In this document: positions 55,568 through 64,000 of the stretch, piece by piece
Layout: each line of letters starts with the position of its first letter
Numbering within the stretch: position 1 is the first letter of the stretch
Source of the DNA: Selenomonas sp. oral taxon 920
Lineage (GTDB): Bacteria > Bacillota > Negativicutes > Selenomonadales > Selenomonadaceae
Assembly: GCF_001717585.1 (NCBI RefSeq)
Contig: NZ_CP017042.1
Span: 1,015,001-1,079,000, forward strand
Reading direction: 5' to 3'
DNA length: 64,000 bases
The notes under the pieces: model-generated
What the model was told of the DNA's origin: nothing
The model's input: only the letters and a program-made list of their open reading frames with translations
The model's database searches: none
Translations under genes and position numbers: made by a program

Positions 55568-56893
55568 ATGAGCAAACCCATTGTGGCAGTAGTTGGCCGA
55601 CCGAATGTTGGAAAATCAACACTGTTCAATCAGATCGGCAAGAAGCGTGTATCGATTGTCGATGATATGCCGGGTGTGACGCGTGACCGCATCTATATGG
55701 ATGCGGAGTGGCTGAACCATGAGTTTACGATTATTGATACAGGCGGCATCGAGTTTGACGAGAGTGACCACATTCTTCGATCCATGCGCAGTCAGGCGGA
55801 ACTCGCGATGGAGGAGGCAGATGTCATTCTCTTTCTCGTCGATGGTCGTGCGGGGCTGACCTCCTCGGACGAGGAGGTCGGCCGACTCCTGCGGCGTACA
55901 CAAAAGCCCGTGATTCTTGCGGTCAACAAGATTGACAGCTTTGACCGCGAGGCGTTGATCTACGATTTCTATTCACTCGGTCTTGGTGATCCGATTCCGA
56001 TTTCAGCATCAAACGCGATGAATCTCGGCGATCTTTTGGATGCTGTTGTCGCAGCATTTCCCAAAGAGGCAGAGGAGAATATCGAGGCCGACGAGATCGC
56101 GATTGCTGTGGTCGGACGTCCGAATGTCGGAAAATCCTCGCTCGTGAATCGTCTGCTCGGGGAGGAGCGCGTTATTGTCAGCGATGTGCCGGGGACGACC
56201 CGCGATGCGATAGACACGCACTTTACGCGTGATGGGGCAAAGTATCTCCTGATCGATACGGCAGGAATGCGGCGTAAGGGAAAGATCAGTCTGCCCGTGG
56301 AGCGATACAGTGTAATGCGTTCCCTGCGTGCCATCGACCGCGCGGGTGTTGTCCTAATGGTTATCAATGCGGCAGAGGGGATTCTGGAGCAGGATACGAA
56401 GATCGCGGGCTATGTCCATGAATCCGGCAAGGGCGTTATCATTGTTGTGAATAAATGGGATATTTTTCCCGAAAAAAATGATAAGTCAACCCTGCGTTTC
56501 ACAGATGATCTGCGCGAGAAGCTGGGATTCCTCCAATACGCTCCTGTGCTCTATACGTCAGCCCTTACGGGACAGCGCGTCGAGCGCGTGACGGAGCTCG
56601 TGAAATACGTTGCGGAACAACAGTCCATGCGCATCAAGACGAGTGTGCTCAACGAGCTGATTCGGGATGCCGTCTCTGTTAATCCGCCGCCTACGAAGAA
56701 GGGCAAACAGCTAAAGATACTCTTTGTCACACAGGTGGGAATCATACCACCCACGTTTATCATTTTTGTAAATGATCCGGAGCTGATGCATTTCTCCTAT
56801 CTGCGCTTTATTGAGAACCGTCTGCGCGAGAGCTTTGGCTTCGAGGGAACGCCGCTCCGACTTGTCGTGCGTGCGCGTAAGGAGGAAGAGTGA
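55568..56893 (+). CDS. der: ribosome-associated GTPase Der (EngA)
   Basis: Tandem-GTPase protein essential for 50S subunit assembly. 441 residues with two G domains: G1 motifs [12 protein letters not shown] (near 11) and GRPNVGKSSLVN (near 185), G3 DTGGI and DTAGM, G4 NKID and NKWD, followed by the KH-like C-terminal domain (FVNDPELMHFSYLRFIENRLR, cut by one). ATG 55568 has GGAGAGGAGTG upstream. Its stop overlaps the plsY start. Confidence 0.96.
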   Translation: MSKPIVAVVGRPNVGKSTLFNQIGKKRVSIVDDMPGVTRDRIYMDAEWLNHEFTIIDTGGIEFDESDHILRSMRSQAELAMEEADVILFLVDGRAGLTSSDEEVGRLLRRTQKPVILAVNKIDSFDREALIYDFYSLGLGDPIPISASNAMNLGDLLDAVVAAFPKEAEENIEADEIAIAVVGRPNVGKSSLVNRLLGEERVIVSDVPGTTRDAIDTHFTRDGAKYLLIDTAGMRRKGKISLPVERYSVMRSLRAIDRAGVVLMVINAAEGILEQDTKIAGYVHESGKGVIIVVNKWDIFPEKNDKSTLRFTDDLREKLGFLQYAPVLYTSALTGQRVERVTELVKYVAEQQSMRIKTSVLNELIRDAVSVNPPPTKKGKQLKILFVTQVGIIPPTFIIFVNDPELMHFSYLRFIENRLRESFGFEGTPLRLVVRARKEEE

Positions 56894-57474
56894 TGACAGA
56901 CTATCTTCTGGCGGGCGTTCTCGCCTATTTGATCGGCTCCATTCCGAGTGGCCTGATTCTTGGGAAACTCTTCTGGCACACGGATCTGCGGGAACACGGG
57001 AGTCATAACATCGGGGCAACAAATGCATGGCGGACGCTTGGCAAGATTCCGGGTATCATCGTCTTTGCTGCAGACAGTATCAAGGGGCAGGCGGGCGTAC
57101 TGCTTGGGCTGTCCCTTGTTGGCACACCTCTTGCAGCAGTCGTCGGAGGTCTCATGGCGATCGTTGGGCACAGCTTCTCGTTCTTCCTGCGCTTTCGCGG
57201 TGGGAAAGGTGTTGCAACCTCACTTGGCGTTCTGACTATGCTGATGGGAAATGTGACCTTGATCGTATTTCTTCTTTGGTTGGCGATCGTTTGCGCGACG
57301 CGCTATGTTTCGCTCGGTTCGGTGGTGGCGGGATTTCTTGTACCCATTCTTGCCGTATTGTTTGCCTATCCATTGGAGTACATTGTATTTACCGTGATTG
57401 CGGCAATCCTTGTTATTGTTCGCCATCGCGAGAACATCAAGAGACTGATGAATGGGACAGAGAATAAAATTTAA
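56893..57474 (+). CDS. plsY: acyl-phosphate glycerol-3-phosphate acyltransferase PlsY
   Basis: Inner-membrane enzyme that makes lysophosphatidic acid from acyl phosphate. 193 residues, five to six membrane segments, with three family motifs: IGSIPSGLILG, GSHNIGATNAWR and GHSFSFFLRFRGGKGVATSLG. ATG 56893 overlaps the der stop and has AAGGAGGAAG just before. Length is normal. Confidence 0.96.
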   Translation: MTDYLLAGVLAYLIGSIPSGLILGKLFWHTDLREHGSHNIGATNAWRTLGKIPGIIVFAADSIKGQAGVLLGLSLVGTPLAAVVGGLMAIVGHSFSFFLRFRGGKGVATSLGVLTMLMGNVTLIVFLLWLAIVCATRYVSLGSVVAGFLVPILAVLFAYPLEYIVFTVIAAILVIVRHRENIKRLMNGTENKI

Positions 57475-57486
57475 GGCCAGCTTTAT

Positions 57487-57515
57487 TTGGTGATTGTTTT
57501 CAGATATGGTATAAT
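57487..57515 (+). promoter_or_regulatory. promoter of ACT-hom-thrB operon
   Basis: TTGGTG (57487-57492), 17-bp spacer, consensus TATAAT (57510-57515). The leader to the first start is about 40 bases and shows no attenuator. Confidence 0.75.
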
Positions 57516-57562
57516 TTGACTGTCTATTGCAAGAGGCTTTCCATCCATCGGGGGAATCATTT

Positions 57563-57999
57563 ATGAAAATGGATATGACGGATGTTTGTCTTGTTTGTGC
57601 GGAAATTCTACCGAAAGCGATTAAGAAGACGATTCTCGCAAAGGAAATGATTAACCGTGGAGAAGTGCGTACGGTCAATGAGGCAGTAATCTCAGCTGCA
57701 GTGCATACTACAAATATAAGGATTACGTATACTCGTTCTTTGAGGCGACATGTGATAAGATTGTCACGCTCGCTCTTCTGATCAGCCATCGGAGCGGAAC
57801 ACTGCAGGCAGTTCTCAAGGCCATTGCCGAGGAGGGCGGCAACGTCATGACAATCAATCATGGGCTCCCTGTGCGTGGAGCGGCAACGGTACATATCTCA
57901 CTTGAGACGGCTCATCTGCGTGACGGACTGTAAGTGCTGCTTAAAAAGGTAGATGAAGTCGACGGTGTGCAGCGTCTCGAAGTGGTCGGACAGGCTTGA
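57563..57999 (+). pseudogene. broken ACT domain protein (PheB/UPF0735-like)
   Basis: The first frame from ATG 57563 reads DVCLVCAEILPKAIKKTILA and GEVRTVNEAV, then is lost near 57690. A second frame continues with SAYYKYKDYVYSFFEATCDK and TLALLISHRSGTLQAVLKAI. It ends RLEVVGQA at 57997-57999 but is interrupted by TAA at 57931-57933. In intact relatives about four residues lie between NEAV and LSRSAYYKYK, so roughly 10 bases are deleted here. The helix-turn-helix plus ACT architecture and the place before hom fit a PheB-like threonine-operon regulator. Both lesions make function very unlikely. Confidence 0.8.
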
Positions 58000-58016
58000 A
58001 ATGGGGGATAAATTCG

Positions 58017-59317
58017 GTGAATACAGTCAAGATTGCACTGCTTGGTGCAGGTACGGTTGGCTCTGGCGTAGTGCGTACGCTCTCGATGAATGCGGATATG
58101 ATTACGGGACGCAGTGGTACTCACATTGAGATCAAGAGGATTCTCGTACGCGATGCGAAAAAACATCGTCCGGAAACTGAGGGGATCGCATTAACGGATA
58201 ATTTCGATGAAATTCTGAACGATGCAGAGATCTCTGTCATCGTCGAGGTCATGGGGGACTCAGACCCGCGAAAGACTATATGCTGCGTGCAATGGAGGCA
58301 GGAAAGCACGTCGTCACGGCGAACAAGGATGTTATTGCCGAGCATCTCTCCGAACTCTATGCTGCAGCGGGCGCAAATGGCGTGGATTTCCTCTACGAGG
58401 CGAGTGTAGGCGGCGGCATTCCGATCATCAAACCGCTGAAGGAATGTCTGACGGCGAACAGCATCACGGAGATCATGGGCGTTGTCAACGGGACGACGAA
58501 CTATATGCTGACGAAGATGACAGAAAAACACGTCAGCTACGATGCCGTTTTGCGCCGCGCACAGGAAAAGGGCTATGCGGAGGCGAATCCGTCGGCAGAC
58601 GTGGACGGGTTGGATGCGGCGCGCAAGGCGGCAATCCTTGCCTCGCTCGCCTTCGATACGATCATTGGCTTTGAGGATGTCTCCGTGGAAGGCATCTCGC
58701 ATATCACCGAGGACGATATTGAATACGGACTCAATCTCGGCTATGTCATCAAACTACTTGCCGTCGGACGCAATACAGAGGAAGGGATTGATGTTCGCGT
58801 ACACCCCGTATTCCTGCCGAAGACGCATCCGCTTGCCTCGGTGAACGGTGTGTTCAACGCGATCTTTGTGCGCGGCAATGTACTTGGTGATGCGATGTTC
58901 TATGGGCGCGGCGCAGGTTCTCTGCCGACTGCATCGGCGGTTGTTGCGGACATCATCGAGATTGCGCGTGATATTGTCTCCGGTACGACAGGGCGGATGA
59001 AGTATAAGGTTGGGGAGCGGAAGAAGCTCTGCCCCGTGGAAAAGACAAAGTCCTCTTACTATTTGCGCCTCGTTGTTGCGGATGAGCCGGGTGTTCTCGG
59101 CGAGATTGCAACGACCTTTGGTCGTGCGGGCGTCAGCCTTAAGTCTGTAATTCAGGCGCGCTGGACGGAGGAGGGCGATGCGGAGATCGTTGCCGTGACC
59201 CATGTGGTGACACATGCAGCTGCCTCCGATGCCGTGGAGAAATTGCAGGCACTTCCCGTCGTTCGCGAGGTGCGAAGCCTGATCCGCGTTGCGGATGGGC
59301 AGGAGGATTTGTTATGA
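58017..59317 (+). pseudogene. hom: homoserine dehydrogenase with frameshift
   Basis: NADP-binding start KIALLGAGTVGSGVV and the frame up to VIVEVMG are in one frame. The rest (RAMEAGKHVVTANKDVIAEH, NGTTNYMLTKM, the catalytic-domain GRGAGSLPTASAVV and a C-terminal ACT domain) is in another. The change is at a run of five G (58253-58257): one extra G would restore GGLRPAKDYMLRAM and give a 433-residue enzyme of normal length. GTG 58017 has GGGGGAT upstream. Either a real mutation, slippage at the G run, or a sequencing error. thrB begins on its stop codon. Confidence 0.85.
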
Positions 59318-60264
59318 GCGAACGCTCTGTACGGGTTCGTGTTCCGGCGACGAGCGCGAACCTTGGTCCGGGGTTTGATGCACTGGGCATAGCCTGTACA
59401 CTCTACAATGAGATGACGCTGACACTCACGCATGAGCCGGGGCTTCATATTTCAGCGCGTGGCGAGGGTGCGGCATATATTCCGGGGGACGAGCGCAATA
59501 TTGTGTGGAAATCCATTCAGTATCTTCTGGAGCGTGCGGGTCGTGCGGATGCGTTTCAGGGCGCACGGATTCGGATGAGTAACCGTATTCCTCTTTCACG
59601 GGGGCTTGGGAGCAGTGCGACGGCGATTGTCGCGGGGCTCACGGCGGCAAATGCACTGATTGACAGTCCGTTCAGCCGCGATGATCTCCTGCAGCTTGCA
59701 ACCGATATCGAGGGACATCCCGACAATGTCGCACCCGCGATCTATGGCGGATTTACGGTGAACACGGTGACGGATGGTCATGTGGAGTGCTTTTCCTTTT
59801 TGCCGCGCATCTTCCTGCGCCTTGTCGTTATGGTGCCGAACTTCTATCTCTCGACGAAATCCGCGCGGCAGGTACTGCCGTCTGAAGTTCCGATGAAGGA
59901 TGCCGTGTTCAATATCAGCCATGCAGCGATGATGGTTGCAGCTCTTGCACGCGGCTCGGAGCAGCATCTCGAAAACGCGTTTGCCGATGCGCTTCACCAG
60001 AACTACCGAGCTCCGCTCATTCCGGGGATGTTTGATGTCTTTGCTGCGGCGAAAAAGGCAGGTGCATACGGCGCAGCGCTCAGCGGAGCAGGTCCCTGCC
60101 TGATTGCTTTTGTTCCTGAACACCGCAAGTGCACAGAGGAGGTTGCAGCGGCTATGCAGGATGCCTTCCGCGCCCATGAAATTGAGGCGCGTCCGCTGCA
60201 CCTGCGACTTGATACGAAGGGCGCACGCGTTCTGCGCCGCAGGGATATGAATGCAAAACGATGA
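59314..60264 (+). CDS. thrB: homoserine kinase
   Basis: GHMP kinase that phosphorylates homoserine for threonine synthesis. 316 residues with VRVPATSANLGPGFDALG at the N terminus, ATP loop PLSRGLGSSATAIVAGL (near residue 90), DNVAPAIYGGFT and the C-terminal GAYGAALSGAGPCLIAF. Start overlaps the hom stop by four bases, so its translation would depend on ribosomes finishing hom. The gene itself is intact. Confidence 0.95.
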   Translation: MSERSVRVRVPATSANLGPGFDALGIACTLYNEMTLTLTHEPGLHISARGEGAAYIPGDERNIVWKSIQYLLERAGRADAFQGARIRMSNRIPLSRGLGSSATAIVAGLTAANALIDSPFSRDDLLQLATDIEGHPDNVAPAIYGGFTVNTVTDGHVECFSFLPRIFLRLVVMVPNFYLSTKSARQVLPSEVPMKDAVFNISHAAMMVAALARGSEQHLENAFADALHQNYRAPLIPGMFDVFAAAKKAGAYGAALSGAGPCLIAFVPEHRKCTEEVAAAMQDAFRAHEIEARPLHLRLDTKGARVLRRRDMNAKR

Positions 60265-60269
60265 TTTTG

Positions 60270-60319
60270 CCGGTTTTACAGATCATTTTTTGAATGACTG
60301 TGAAACCGGTAATTTTTTT
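60270..60319 (+). terminator. threonine operon terminator
   Basis: CCGGTTTTACAG (60270-60281) pairs with CTGTGAAACCGG (60298-60309), one wobble, 16-base loop, then seven T to 60319. The T run merges into the argC -35. Confidence 0.82.
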
Positions 60320-60346
60320 GACAAAAGGGCTTGAAAAATATGCAAT
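60318..60346 (+). promoter_or_regulatory. argCJBD promoter
   Basis: TTGACA (60318-60323), 17-bp spacer, TGCAAT (60341-60346). The AT-rich stretch from 60338 (TATGCAATAAAGATGTATA) faintly resembles an ArgR box, which would place repression at the -10; this is a guess. Confidence 0.55.
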
Positions 60347-60396
60347 AAAGATGTATATTTATAAAATCCTTTTGGAAATGAAATGGAGGGAGCAGC

Positions 60397-61431
60397 ATGA
60401 AGGCAAGTATTGTCGGAGCATCCGGATATGCGGGCGAAGAGTTGATTCGCCTGCTGCATAGTCATCCGTTTGTCGAGATTGCACATCTGACATCAGAGCG
60501 GCATACAGGGGAACGCATATCGAAACTTTATCCACATTTGAAGAATATTTATGAGAATAAACTCGAATCAATGGAGGATGTAAGGCGCATTGCTGAGGAC
60601 AGTGACGTGCTCTTCATTGCACTTCCGCATGGACACGCAATGAAGATTGTGCAGGAGGTTTCTGCGTGCCCCGTACGCATCATTGATCTCGGAGCGGACT
60701 ATCGTTTTGCGGATACTGCCATCTATGAGCAGTGGTATCATGTGGCACATACAGATCCGAATGCAGATCGTGCCTATGGGCTTGCCGAGCTCTACCGTGA
60801 GCATGTGCGAACGGCGCGGATCATCGGGAATGCCGGATGCTATACGACAGCAAGCATCCTCGCGCTTGCCCCGCTTGTCAAGGCGCATCTGGTGCAGCTC
60901 GATTCCATCCTTGTCGATGCGGTGTCCGGTGTATCGGGGGCGGGACGATCTCCAAAGGAGAGCACGCATTATCCGGAGTTCTATGACAGCTTTACGGCGT
61001 ACGGTGCCGTATCGCATCGCCATACACCGGAAATCGAGCAGGCCCTTGCCGATGTGGGTGGTAGCCCCGTTACCATTAACTTTACGCCGCACCTTGCGCC
61101 GATCTCGCGCGGCATTCTGGCAACCTGTTACGCGACGCTGTGCGAGGGTGTTACAGCGGAGGCGGTTGATGCTGTCTATGAAAAAATGTACGCGGATGAA
61201 TATTTTATACGACTGCTTGGACACGGTGCATATCCCGCAACAAAGTATGTGCGCGGTACAAACTACTGTGATATTGCGTGGCACATCGACCCGCGCACGC
61301 ATCGTGTGATCGTCTTCTCAGCCATCGACAATCTGGTCAAAGGGGCTGCGGGACAGGCGATTCAGAATATGAATATTGCATTTGGTCTGGATGAACGTGC
61401 GGGGCTCGATCTCGTGCCTATGTATCCGTAG
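60397..61431 (+). CDS. argC: N-acetyl-gamma-glutamyl-phosphate reductase
   Basis: NADPH-dependent reductase, third step of arginine synthesis. 344 residues with dinucleotide motif IVGASGYAGEELIRLL, active-site cysteine in GNAGCYTTASILALAPL (near 148), and HRHTPEIEQ with the catalytic histidine. GGAGGGAG precedes ATG 60397. First gene of argCJBD. Confidence 0.97.
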   Translation: MKASIVGASGYAGEELIRLLHSHPFVEIAHLTSERHTGERISKLYPHLKNIYENKLESMEDVRRIAEDSDVLFIALPHGHAMKIVQEVSACPVRIIDLGADYRFADTAIYEQWYHVAHTDPNADRAYGLAELYREHVRTARIIGNAGCYTTASILALAPLVKAHLVQLDSILVDAVSGVSGAGRSPKESTHYPEFYDSFTAYGAVSHRHTPEIEQALADVGGSPVTINFTPHLAPISRGILATCYATLCEGVTAEAVDAVYEKMYADEYFIRLLGHGAYPATKYVRGTNYCDIAWHIDPRTHRVIVFSAIDNLVKGAAGQAIQNMNIAFGLDERAGLDLVPMYP

Positions 61432-61462
61432 AGTGGTTTCGTAAGTGAACGGAGGAATATAT

Positions 61463-62674
61463 ATGTTTAGCGAAGCAAGTGCAAAGATGGGCGTTACCTA
61501 TCCGAAGGGATTTCAGGCGGCAGGTGTCAAAGCCGGTATCAAGAAGAGCGGCAATCTTGACGTTGCTGTAATTTATACCGAAAAGAAAGCTGCTGTTGCG
61601 GGTACGTTTACGAAGAATGCCGTTGCAGCAGCTCCCGTGCACGTCTCGAAGGCGGTTGTCGCGACACATACGGCGCATGCCATCGTCGCAAACGCGGGCT
61701 GTGCGAATGCGTGCACCGGCGTGCAGGGCGAAACGGATGCCGCCGCCATGCAGAAGATTGCAGCAGATGCGCTCGGCTGCACGTCAGCGGATGTCATTGT
61801 CGGGTCGACGGGCATCATCGGTCAGCTTCTCCCGATGGACAAGGTGGAGCAGGGGATTCATGCGGCTGTCAAGGCACTCTCTGTGGATGGCAGCGCGGAT
61901 GCGGGCAATGCAATCATCACGACGGATACCTACTCCAAGGCAGGGGCAACCTCCGTCATGATCGGCGGCAAGGAAGTCCGTTTTGGCATTATTGCAAAAG
62001 GCTCGGGCATGATTCGCCCCGACATGGCGACGGTGCTCTGCTTCATCACGACAGATGCGGATATTGACGGCGTGCTCCTGCAGGAAGCTCTGTCGGAGGT
62101 CATTGAGCACAGTCTCAATATGATCTCGATCGACGGCGATATGAGTACAAACGATATGGCAATCGTCCTCGCCAACGGTGCTGCAGGAAATCCGAAGATC
62201 ATGGAGAAAAATGCGGACTACGAGACGTTCAAGGAGAAACTGCTCGCACTCTGCCAGGGCATCTCGGAAAAAATTGCGGCAGATGGTGAGGGGGCAACCA
62301 AGTTCATCACCGTTCATGTGAAGGGGGCAAAATCGTTTGCCGATGCAAAGACCATCGGTATGAGTGTCGCAAACAGTCCCCTCGTCAAGACGGCGTTCTT
62401 CGGCGAAGATCCAAACTGGGGGCGCGTGATCTGCGCGGTCGGCTATGCGGGTGTGCCGATGAATCCCAATCATACAACGGTGAAGTTTGGCGGTATTCCG
62501 GTCTATGCGGATGGCATGGGCGTATCATACGATGCGGATGCGCTGCGTATGGTGATGACGGCGCATGATATCGTTGTCGAGGTCGATTTGAAAGACGGAG
62601 ATGCTGAGGCAAAGGTCTGGACCTGTGACTTCTCCTATGAATATGTGAAGATCAACGGTGAATATCATACCTGA
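61463..62674 (+). CDS. argJ: glutamate N-acetyltransferase / amino-acid acetyltransferase
   Basis: Transfers the acetyl group from N-acetylornithine to glutamate and, in the bifunctional form, also uses acetyl-CoA. 403 residues with the self-cleavage site Ala-Thr in IRPDMATVLCFITTD (near 192-193), preceded by KGSGM and followed by the second subunit with SIDGDMSTNDMAIVLANG. ATG 61463 is chosen, with ACGGAGGAA upstream; GTG 61445 lies inside that region. Confidence 0.95.
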   Translation: MFSEASAKMGVTYPKGFQAAGVKAGIKKSGNLDVAVIYTEKKAAVAGTFTKNAVAAAPVHVSKAVVATHTAHAIVANAGCANACTGVQGETDAAAMQKIAADALGCTSADVIVGSTGIIGQLLPMDKVEQGIHAAVKALSVDGSADAGNAIITTDTYSKAGATSVMIGGKEVRFGIIAKGSGMIRPDMATVLCFITTDADIDGVLLQEALSEVIEHSLNMISIDGDMSTNDMAIVLANGAAGNPKIMEKNADYETFKEKLLALCQGISEKIAADGEGATKFITVHVKGAKSFADAKTIGMSVANSPLVKTAFFGEDPNWGRVICAVGYAGVPMNPNHTTVKFGGIPVYADGMGVSYDADALRMVMTAHDIVVEVDLKDGDAEAKVWTCDFSYEYVKINGEYHT

Positions 62675-62687
62675 GGGGGGGGATTCG

Positions 62688-63572
62688 ATGTATTCCGATC
62701 AGGACAAGGCGGAGATTCTCGTAGACGCGCTCCCGTACATCCAGGAATTTTACGGAACGACCGTCGTCATCAAATACGGCGGGAACGCCATGATCAACGA
62801 TGCACTCAAGGAAAATGTCATGCGCGACGTGGCGTTGATGAAATTTGTCGGCATCCGTCCGATTCTCGTGCATGGAGGGGGGCCCGAGATCACGGGATTC
62901 CTCAAGAAGGTTGGAAAGGAATCCACGTTTGTCTCGGGGCTTCGCGTGACGGATGAGGAGACGGTGGAAATCGCCGAGATGGTGCTCGACGGCAAGCTGA
63001 ACTCGGAGATCGTGGGCTTGCTCAACCTGCGCGGTGTGCGTGCGGTCGGACTCAGTGGGAAGGACGCAGGGCTTATCAAGGCACAGAAGAAGCTCGCCAC
63101 GGTGTATGAAAACGATACGGCACATCAGGTCGATATCGGCTATGTCGGTGAGGTCACGGAGATCAACACGGGCATCATCGCCGATCTTCTCGATCAAGGC
63201 TATGTTCCCGTCATTGCCCCCATCGGTATGGGCGAGCACGGGGAGAGCTACAACATCAATGCCGACTATGTTGCGGCGGAGATTGCGGGTGCACTGCACG
63301 CGGAGAAAATGCTGCTCCTTACGGATGTCGAGGGGGTCTACAAGGATTTCGCGGACAAAGGAAGCCTGATCTCCCAGCTGTGCATGGCCGAGGCAAGGGA
63401 ATACATCCGCAGCGGTGTCATCGAGGGCGGCATGATCCCAAAGGTGGAAGCGTGTCTCCGTGCGCTTGAGGCGGGGGCACATAAGGCGCATATTATCGAC
63501 GGGCGTTTGGCGCATTCGATTATTTTGGAGATCTTTACTTCACGCGGTATCGGCACAATGGTGCTTCCGTAG
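62688..63572 (+). CDS. argB: acetylglutamate kinase
   Basis: Phosphorylates N-acetylglutamate. 294 residues with VVIKYGGNAMIN (near 24), VHGGGPEITGFLKKVG, GLSGKDAGLIKA and NINADYVAAEIAGAL. The ribosome-binding region contains a run of eight G (62675-62682) directly after the argJ stop. ATG 62688 gives the normal family N terminus. Confidence 0.96.
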   Translation: MYSDQDKAEILVDALPYIQEFYGTTVVIKYGGNAMINDALKENVMRDVALMKFVGIRPILVHGGGPEITGFLKKVGKESTFVSGLRVTDEETVEIAEMVLDGKLNSEIVGLLNLRGVRAVGLSGKDAGLIKAQKKLATVYENDTAHQVDIGYVGEVTEINTGIIADLLDQGYVPVIAPIGMGEHGESYNINADYVAAEIAGALHAEKMLLLTDVEGVYKDFADKGSLISQLCMAEAREYIRSGVIEGGMIPKVEACLRALEAGAHKAHIIDGRLAHSIILEIFTSRGIGTMVLP

Positions 63573-63584
63573 GCAGGAGCGATC

Positions 63585-64000
63585 ATGAAGAACGAACATG
63601 AAATTATGGCACGGGATACGGCGAGCTATCTGCCGGTATTTTCCCGTTATCCGATTGTCCTCAACCACGGGGAAGGTTCGTATGTATGGGATGTGAACGG
63701 GCGCAAGTATCTCGATGCGCTCGGCGGCATCGCAGTCAACGTGCTCGGGCATAACTATGCGCCGCTCGTGGATGCGATTGCCGAACAGGCAAAGCGTCTC
63801 ATCCATGTGTCGAACCTCTACTATACCGAGCCGCAGGCAGATGCGGCGGCAAAGTTATCGGCACTCACGGCGGACGGCAAGGTGTTCTTCGGGAACTCGG
63901 GCGCGGAGGCGAACGAGGGGGCAATCAAGGCAGCGCGCAAATACGGGCATACGATTCATCCCGAGAAGTCGCAGATCATCACGGCATTGGGCAGCTTTCA
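63585..64000 (+). CDS. argD: acetylornithine aminotransferase (N-terminal part)
   Basis: PLP-dependent transaminase of arginine synthesis, cut by the window end after about 138 codons. Seen: DTASYLPVFSRYPIVLNHGE, DVNGRKYLDALGGIAVN, and the cofactor-phosphate region FGNSGAEANEGAIKAARKYG, all typical of ArgD. The lysine carrying PLP lies beyond the window. CAGGAGCG precedes ATG 63585, 12 bases after argB. Confidence 0.95.
   Translation, partial: MKNEHEIMARDTASYLPVFSRYPIVLNHGEGSYVWDVNGRKYLDALGGIAVNVLGHNYAPLVDAIAEQAKRLIHVSNLYYTEPQADAAAKLSALTADGKVFFGNSGAEANEGAIKAARKYGHTIHPEKSQIITALGSF

Overview
The window comes from a bacterium with about 57% GC and mostly co-directional, tightly overlapping operons. 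Its gene content fits the Negativicutes, most likely a Selenomonas or Centipeda relative. The pointers are a SufCBDSU iron-sulfur operon with SufU, a one-piece pyruvate:ferredoxin oxidoreductase, a complete-looking anaerobic (cbi) corrin operon, a GNAT-type ArgA-like enzyme, the ispH/rpsA pair and frequent GTG/TTG starts. This placement is inferred from gene content only. Almost every recognisable promoter has a 17-bp spacer between TTGACA-like and TATAAT-like boxes.

Layout: (1) 1-3762, the end of an rRNA operon: part of the 16S-23S spacer, 23S, an unusually long and structured 23S-5S spacer, 5S and terminator. (2) 3829-8676, sufCBDSU. (3) 8711-12523, an ABC importer of the TrpXYZ/COG2984 type with two tandem binding lipoproteins, permease and ATPase. 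(4) 12750-17906, a three-gene cassette of TerB_N/TerB_C protein, BrxD-like ATPase and Lhr-like helicase; this is the best candidate for a poorly described system. (5) 17884-22504, tRNA-Leu(UAG), a MEMO-AMMECR1 fusion, a DUF1858 protein, YchF and a CorA-type transporter behind a leader ORF with competing hairpins. (6) 22584-29145, pyruvate:ferredoxin oxidoreductase, a dicarboxylate symporter and two paralogous exported proteins built from YGxP modules. (7) 29147-32060, an ArsR-controlled redox operon (CoA-disulfide reductase-rhodanese, ArsR, ferredoxin, membrane Fe-S protein) with a palindrome over its -10 box. (8) 32104-37607, ACT protein, UPF0210, Nth, GNAT, AroF and TyrA, then LexA. (9) 37608-38545, a decayed stretch holding a uracil-DNA-glycosylase-like remnant. 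(10) 38489-51971, a cobalamin operon of fifteen genes plus crcB. (11) 51990-57474, ispH, rpsA, a DUF512 radical-SAM-like protein, der and plsY. (12) 57487-60319, a threonine operon in which the ACT regulator gene and hom are both broken while thrB is intact. (13) 60318-64000, argCJBD, with argD cut by the window edge.

How the parts connect: SufCBDSU would supply clusters to the many Fe-S enzymes here (PFOR, ferredoxin, Nth, IspH, DUF512 protein, membrane Fe-S protein). The cobalamin operon takes a precorrin through ring contraction, amidation and nucleotide-loop assembly; cbiL, cbiK, cobT and cobD are not in this window. The arg genes may be fed by the ArgA-like acetyltransferase at 34499-34948, and bifunctional ArgJ may recycle the acetyl group. 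I saw no CRISPR array, insertion sequence, integrase or phage gene.
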